64,000 nucleotides of DNA. Origin: Streptomyces cyaneochromogenes (GTDB lineage Bacteria; Actinomycetota; Actinomycetes; Streptomycetales; Streptomycetaceae). Shown here piece by piece: positions 59,534-64,000 of the stretch. The translations under genes and the position numbers were made by a program. Location of the stretch: positions 6,758,001 to 6,822,000 of the forward strand of contig NZ_CP034539.1 of assembly GCF_003963535.1 (NCBI RefSeq). Direction: 5' to 3'. The number at the start of each line of letters is the position of its first letter. The stretch's first letter is position 1. Under the pieces are notes generated by a model that saw nothing but the letters and a program-made list of their open reading frames with translations, made no database searches and was not told the DNA's origin.

Positions 59534-60376
59534 ATGCCGTCGGAAGAGTCCAGGACCGCCCGCCAGGCCCGACCCGCCCCGGGCGCCCTGCTGCTCTGCC
59601 GCGCGGAGCCCGAGTCCGTCGCCTCCGCCGCCCAGCTGCTGCGCGAGCACATGCTCCTCGCGGCGGCCGGCGCGGAGTGGAGCGTGCTCGTTCCCGAGGG
59701 CAGACCCTGGCAGGAGGGCGTCGAACCGGTCGACCGCGTCCTCACCGGCTGGGCCACCGCCCTCGCCGTCGCCCATCCCTGGCCCGTCCTCGCGCTCTGG
59801 TGGGACGCCGACCGTGCCGGTTTCACCCTCGCCTCCGGCTTCCGCCGCCCTGTCGGGTACGTGTGGCTCACCAACGGCACCCCGGCCGGCGAGGACGAGG
59901 CCATGCGCACCTTCACCGGCCGGCTCGGCCTCGATCCGGTTCTCGACATGCAGTCCCTCGACGAGCTGACGCGCCCCGACAGCGCGGCCGACGCGCGGGC
60001 ACGCATGCGTGGACTCATCGCGGTCCTCACGCGCGCGGGCGTGTCCCTGCCGCCCGGTCTCAACCCCGGCGAAAGCGCCGAGAGCCTCCACGAGGCGGTC
60101 CACGACCAGCCGCACGTGCGGATCGAGTGGTCGGGCTGGCGCGACGCCTTCCGCGCGGAACTCGACGCCGTCGAGGGCGGCCGCCTCGGCCCCTGGCTGC
60201 CCTGGGCGGGCGGCCCCAAGGCCCGCGCGCTCGCCCTCGCCCAGGTGGCGGCCGGTCTGCCGCTCACGGCCTGGGGTCTACGACGCCGCAGCGGTGGCTG
60301 GATCGTCGCGGGCGCGGTGCTGCTGGCCCACGGCGCGCTGGGGCTGGCGTACAGCGCGGTGCGGCCGCTGGACTGA
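59534..60376 (+). CDS. Conserved protein with C-terminal membrane helices
   Basis: A 280-residue protein. The N-terminal part (residues about 1-210) is soluble (LLLCRAEPESVASAAQLLREHML, SVLVPEGRPWQEG, LALWWDADRAGFTLASGF), and the end has two short hydrophobic segments (about 228-245 and 250-270). I do not recognise the family. It sits alone between the DUF4097 operon and the small gene at 60513. Confidence 0.85.
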   Translation: MPSEESRTARQARPAPGALLLCRAEPESVASAAQLLREHMLLAAAGAEWSVLVPEGRPWQEGVEPVDRVLTGWATALAVAHPWPVLALWWDADRAGFTLASGFRRPVGYVWLTNGTPAGEDEAMRTFTGRLGLDPVLDMQSLDELTRPDSAADARARMRGLIAVLTRAGVSLPPGLNPGESAESLHEAVHDQPHVRIEWSGWRDAFRAELDAVEGGRLGPWLPWAGGPKARALALAQVAAGLPLTAWGLRRRSGGWIVAGAVLLAHGALGLAYSAVRPLD

Positions 60377-60394
60377 CGGCCGTACAGGTCGCCG

Positions 60395-60448
60395 TGCGAA
60401 ACGGCCGCCATACGAAGCAGCCGTCGTACGAAGCCGCCGTCGTACGAA
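60395..60448. repeat. Four 16-bp-phased repeats TACGAAGCNGCCGTCG
   Basis: The hexamer TRCGAA recurs at 60395, 60411, 60427 and 60443, each exactly 16 bp apart. They follow the stop of the preceding gene and run up to the terminator at 60454. Confidence 0.6.
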
Positions 60449-60453
60449 CAAAA

Positions 60454-60476
60454 GGGCGCCCCACACCGGGGCGCCC
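60454..60476. terminator. Terminator between convergent genes
   Basis: Stem GGGCGCCCC / GGGGCGCCC, 9 bp perfect, loop ACACC, preceded by AAAA, so it can work on both strands. Confidence 0.72.
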
Positions 60477-60512
60477 CGAGAACGACCTACCCCACGGGGG
60501 CCGGCCGAGCTC

Positions 60513-60695
60513 CTACACGTCGTCGTCCTCGTCGTCCAGCCGGGCCAGCCAGGTCGCCAGCCGCTCCACCGGTACCTCGAAGTCCGGGTTCAGGTCGACG
60601 AAGGTGCGCAGCTGCTCGGCCAGCCACTCGAAGGTGATCTCCTCCTCGCCGCGCCGCTTCTCCAGTTCTTCGATGCCTCGGTCGGTGAAGTACAT
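60513..60695 (-). CDS. Small acidic conserved protein (DUF6104-like)
   Basis: A 60-residue acidic protein (MYFTDRGIEELEKRRGEEE, WLAEQLRTFVDLNPDF, ending DDEDDDV). It is a short family I recall as conserved across Streptomyces and near kgd (DUF6104), with no known function. The start codon is ATG 60695. Length and charge pattern support that it is real. Confidence 0.85.
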   Translation of the reverse strand: MYFTDRGIEELEKRRGEEEITFEWLAEQLRTFVDLNPDFEVPVERLATWLARLDDEDDDV

Positions 60696-60822
60696 GCAGT
60701 GAGGATAAGTCCTGCTCGCCACGCGTGCGTGCCGGGCCCGCGCCGTGCGTGCGAGGCACCCGTCCGGCCCGTGGAACACTTGGACGGCGAGAGGTCGTCC
60801 ACCTCTACGGAGACGGATCGTC

Positions 60823-61812
60823 ATGGGCACGCGCTTCGAGCAAGCACCCCTTGTCGGAACGGGGCTTGACCCGGCCGGGGACATCGACGGCTGGCTGGCA
60901 TCCGTGCCGGTGCACGCCCTGGTCGAGGCGTTCTCCACCAGCGGGCAGGACCATGAACTGGCCCGCGACCTCGCCGCCGAGAAGGGCGATGTGGCCGAGC
61001 GCCTGGCCCGGCTCGACGCCTTCACCGACCGGTGGGACACCCGCCGGGGCCGGGAGCGCAACCAGGCCGACGAACTGCCGATGCGGCCGGACCAGGAGGA
61101 GCTGGTGACGGCGGCGGCCGAGGCGCTCGGCATGTGCGGCGGAACACGGCTCCGGTACGACCGCTACGACCACGTCCTCATGCTCGGCGGGCTCGTCCGC
61201 GCCTGCCTGGTGCGCACGGCGCACGCCGCCCATCTGATCCGCAGCGGCCAGGTGAGGGCCGGTTCGGTGACCGCCCTCGGCGGCCACCGGCCCTTCGTCG
61301 GCAACGAGTTCGAGCTCGCCGCCCGGGCGGGGGCGCCCGAACTCGCCGAGGAGTACGAGGCTATGGACTTCGGCACGCGCACGGCCTTCGGGCTCGGTGC
61401 GCCGGAGTCCGTCGAGGGCGCGCAGTCCGAACTCCCGGGCGGGACCTGGGGGGTGCGCCACTACCGTACGGCCGACGGGACGCCCGTGCAGGTAGTCGCC
61501 GCGCCCTCCAGCGAGCCGGAGCGGCGTCGTGCGGACACGCCGGACAGCTATGCGTTCTTCGCCGAGCACGTCGCCGCGCTGCGGCCGGGGGAGCGGCTGC
61601 TGCTGGTGACCACGTCCATCTATGTGCCGGCCCAGCACGCGGCCGCCGTACGGATGCTGAAGCTGCCGTTCGGGGTGGAGGTGGACACCGTCGGCAACCA
61701 GCCGGGGGCGGTGGCGGGGATGGCTCCGCAGCGGTTCACCGCGACGAAGTATCTGCTCGAAGTGCGCTCCACTGTGCGGTCGCTGGTGCGGCTGGCGGAG
61801 GTGGTGGGTTAG
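60823..61812 (+). CDS. Conserved protein, weakly DUF218/ElyC-like
   Basis: A 329-residue soluble-looking protein. The central part (HVLMLGGLVRACLVRTAHAAHLIRSG, in part, and VTALGGHRPF) and the late LLLVTTSIYVPAQHAAAVRML recall the Rossmann-like DUF218 fold, but the match is weak and there is no membrane anchor. No catalytic assignment is possible. ATG 60823. It ends at a strong bidirectional terminator. Confidence 0.82.
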   Translation: MGTRFEQAPLVGTGLDPAGDIDGWLASVPVHALVEAFSTSGQDHELARDLAAEKGDVAERLARLDAFTDRWDTRRGRERNQADELPMRPDQEELVTAAAEALGMCGGTRLRYDRYDHVLMLGGLVRACLVRTAHAAHLIRSGQVRAGSVTALGGHRPFVGNEFELAARAGAPELAEEYEAMDFGTRTAFGLGAPESVEGAQSELPGGTWGVRHYRTADGTPVQVVAAPSSEPERRRADTPDSYAFFAEHVAALRPGERLLLVTTSIYVPAQHAAAVRMLKLPFGVEVDTVGNQPGAVAGMAPQRFTATKYLLEVRSTVRSLVRLAEVVG

Positions 61813-61829
61813 TCGGCCGCGAACGCCGG

Positions 61830-61870
61830 AAGGCCCGGTTCCGAGTCGTGTGGACTCGGAACCGGGCCTT
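61830..61870. terminator. Strong bidirectional terminator
   Basis: 18-bp perfect arms, AAGGCCCGGTTCCGAGTC and its complement, with loop GTGTG, flanked by TTCTC on the right. It separates the gene at 60823 from kgd. Confidence 0.9.
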
Positions 61871-61893
61871 CTCGATCAGACCCGTTCGAGGGC

Positions 61894-64000
61894 TCAGGCC
61901 TCGAACACCTCACGCACCAGCTGCTCCTGCTCGGCCTGGTGCCGCTTGGCGGAACCGACGGCCGGGGACGAGCCGTGCGGACGGGAGATCCGCCGCAGAC
62001 GCTCGCCGTGCGGGACCTCGGCGCCGACCGCCAGGTCCAGGTGGTCGATCAGGTTGAGCGCGATGAACGGCCACGCACCCTGGTTCGCCGGCTCCTCCTG
62101 GGCCCACAGGTACTTCTCGGCGTTCGGGTACTTGGCGATCTCCGCCTGGAGCTCGGCACCCGGCAGCGGGTACAGGCGCTCGATGCGGATGATCGCCGTG
62201 TCCGTGATGCCGCGCTTCTTCCGCTCGGCCTCGATGTCGTAGTAGACCTTGCCGGCGCAGAAGACGACCTTCTTGACCGCGGCCGGGTCGACCGACGCAT
62301 CGCCGATGACCGGCTGGAACTGGCCGCTCGTGAACTCCTCCGCCTTCGAGGCCGCGGCCTTCAGACGCAGCATCGACTTCGGGGTGAAGACGACCAGCGG
62401 CTTGTGGTGCGGGTTGTGCGACTGCCACCGCAGGAGGTGGAAGTAGTTCGCCGGGGACGTCGGCATCGCGACCGTCATGTTGTTCTGCGCGCACAGCTGC
62501 AGGAACCGCTCCGGGCGGGCCGAGGAGTGGTCCGGGCCCTGGCCCTCGTAGCCGTGCGGCAGGAGCAGGACGACGCCGGAGGTCTGGGCCCACTTCTGCT
62601 CGGCCGACGAGATGAACTCGTCCACGACCGTCTGGGCGCCGTTGACGAAGTCGCCGAACTGCGCCTCCCACATCACGAGCGCGTCGGGGCGGGCCAGCGA
62701 GTAGCCGTACTCGAAGCCCATGGCCGCGTACTCGGACAGCAGGGAGTTGTAGACGTTCAGCCGCGCCTGGTCCTCGGAGAGGTACTGCAGCGGCGTGTAC
62801 TCCTCGCCCGTCTCGCGGTCGATGATCACCGCGTGACGCTGGCCGAACGTACCGCGCTGCGAGTCCTGGCCGGCCAGCCGGACCGGGACGCCCTCCAGCA
62901 GCAGGGAGCCGATCGCGAGGGTCTCGCCCATGCCCCAGTCGATGGTGCCGTCCTCGACCATCGACGCCCGGCGCTGCAGCTGCGGCAGCAGACGCGGGTG
63001 GACGGTGATGTGGTCGGGGATGTTGACCTGGGACTCGGCGATCCGCTTGACGGTCTCCGTGGTCACCGCCGTGTTGACGGCGACCGGGAACTCGGCCTGC
63101 GGGTCCGAGGGCTCCACGGCGGCCGGCTGCGAGGTGGCCTCGCGGACCTCCGTGAAGACCTTCTCCAGCTGGCCCTGGTAGTCCTGCAGCGCCTGCTCGG
63201 CCTCTTCCAGGGTGATGTCGCCGCGACCGATGAGGGACTCGGTGTAGAGCTTGCGCACCGAGCGCTTCTTGTCGATCAGGTCGTACATCAGCGGCTGGGT
63301 GAAGGCCGGGTTGTCCGACTCGTTGTGACCGCGGCGGCGGTAGCAGATGAGGTCGATCACGACGTCCTTGTTGAACGCCTGGCGGAACTCGAAGGCCAGG
63401 CGGGCAACGCGGACGACCGCCTCGGGGTCGTCGCCGTTCACGTGGAAGATCGGGGCCTCGATCATGCGGGCCACGTCGGTGGCGTACATCGACGAGCGCG
63501 AGGACTCCGGCGCCGCCGTGAAGCCGACCTGGTTGTTGATGACCACGTGGACCGTGCCGCCGGTGCGGTAGCCCCGCAGCTGCGACATGTTCAGGGTCTC
63601 GGCCACCACGCCCTGGCCCGCGAAGGCCGCGTCGCCGTGCAGGGCCACCGGCAGGACCGTGAAGTCCGTGCCGCCCTTGTTGATGATGTCCTGCTTGGCG
63701 CGGGCGACGCCCTCCAGGACCGGGTCCACCGCCTCCAGGTGCGAGGGGTTGGCGGTGAGCGAGACCTTGATCTGCTCGCCGTCCAGGCCGGTGAAGGTGC
63801 CCTCGGCGCCCAGGTGGTACTTCACGTCGCCGGAGCCGTGCATCGACTTCGGGTCGAGGTTGCCCTCGAACTCGCGGAAGATCTGGGCGTACGACTTGCC
63901 GACGATGTTGGCGAGGACGTTCAGGCGGCCGCGGTGGGCCATGCCGATGACGACCTCGTCCAGGCGGGACTCGGCGGCCGAGTCCAGCACGGCGTCGAGC
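61894..64000 (-). CDS. kgd: Multifunctional 2-oxoglutarate dehydrogenase E1 (5' end outside window)
   Basis: The C-terminal 702 residues of the actinobacterial E1/E2-like 2-oxoglutarate dehydrogenase, in a frame that leaves the window at its right edge. The thiamine diphosphate region includes IGMAHRGRLNVLANIVGK, YHLGAEG, HGDAAFAGQGVVAETLNMS and HVNGDDPEAV. The C-terminal part has LLLPHGYEGQGPDHSSARPERFLQL and ends SAKRHQAEQEQLVREVFEA. It decarboxylates 2-oxoglutarate in the TCA cycle, and related enzymes also make 2-hydroxy-3-oxoadipate. The N-terminal acyltransferase domain lies beyond the edge. Confidence 0.97.
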   Translation of the reverse strand, partial: LDAVLDSAAESRLDEVVIGMAHRGRLNVLANIVGKSYAQIFREFEGNLDPKSMHGSGDVKYHLGAEGTFTGLDGEQIKVSLTANPSHLEAVDPVLEGVARAKQDIINKGGTDFTVLPVALHGDAAFAGQGVVAETLNMSQLRGYRTGGTVHVVINNQVGFTAAPESSRSSMYATDVARMIEAPIFHVNGDDPEAVVRVARLAFEFRQAFNKDVVIDLICYRRRGHNESDNPAFTQPLMYDLIDKKRSVRKLYTESLIGRGDITLEEAEQALQDYQGQLEKVFTEVREATSQPAAVEPSDPQAEFPVAVNTAVTTETVKRIAESQVNIPDHITVHPRLLPQLQRRASMVEDGTIDWGMGETLAIGSLLLEGVPVRLAGQDSQRGTFGQRHAVIIDRETGEEYTPLQYLSEDQARLNVYNSLLSEYAAMGFEYGYSLARPDALVMWEAQFGDFVNGAQTVVDEFISSAEQKWAQTSGVVLLLPHGYEGQGPDHSSARPERFLQLCAQNNMTVAMPTSPANYFHLLRWQSHNPHHKPLVVFTPKSMLRLKAAASKAEEFTSGQFQPVIGDASVDPAAVKKVVFCAGKVYYDIEAERKKRGITDTAIIRIERLYPLPGAELQAEIAKYPNAEKYLWAQEEPANQGAWPFIALNLIDHLDLAVGAEVPHGERLRRISRPHGSSPAVGSAKRHQAEQEQLVREVFEA

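Overview
The window is a piece of a Streptomyces chromosome. Codon use is strongly GC-biased. Family content (WhiB-like protein, SigB-type sigma factor with RsbW-like partner, Ni-superoxide dismutase with its maturation peptidase, family 2B encapsulin) and gene order both match the core region around dasABC-wblE-sigH-sodN-kgd in S. coelicolor and relatives. Database identities could not be checked; assignments rest on reading the translated proteins.

Region 1 (1-5472) is aminosugar catabolism: the end of a chitobiose-type ABC importer (DasC), an intracellular GH3 N-acetylglucosaminidase, NagB behind a DasR (dre) operator, and a two-SIS-domain phosphosugar enzyme. Region 2 (5499-16365) holds an SDR/TetR pair with paired operators, a PdtaS-like sensor kinase with a dre-like site upstream, WblE, a lipid kinase, the sigH-ushX stress sigma unit, a UBP zinc finger, a CPA1 antiporter and a PLP enzyme. 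Region 3 (16523-20023) has an amidase and a family 2B encapsulin followed by a polyprenyl diphosphate synthase, a probable terpenoid nanocompartment. Region 4 (20418-30743) is more variable: small enzymes and regulators, an ECF sigma factor with its YciI partner, a phosphate transporter, a GT-C-like membrane protein, an M55 aminopeptidase and a broken MerR gene.

Region 5 (30960-48025) is a 17,045-bp integrative and mobilizable element inserted in the 3' end of sodN. It encodes integrase, excisionase-like protein, XRE repressor, relaxase, MobC-like protein and an AAA (DUF3631) protein, but no FtsK/Tra translocase. Its cargo is a compact divergent module: a truncated class I lysyl-tRNA-synthetase-like enzyme, an ASCH protein, an unknown protein and an HATPase on one strand, and an XRE-TPR regulator coupled to a methyltransferase on the other, with a perfect 24-bp palindrome between them. 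The element also carries an IS630-bounded segment with an orphan type VII secretion mycosin. A diverged integrase tail outside the left att site shows that sodN was used before by a related element.

Region 6 (48007-64000) returns to core genes: sodN-sodX, a CGNR-type regulator, a methyltransferase, a polar amino acid ABC transporter, malic enzyme, an oxidoreductase, an autoregulated HTH/Clp-N pair, a PadR/DUF4097 pair, three genes of unknown function and the 3' part of kgd. Strong hairpin terminators separate most of these units.
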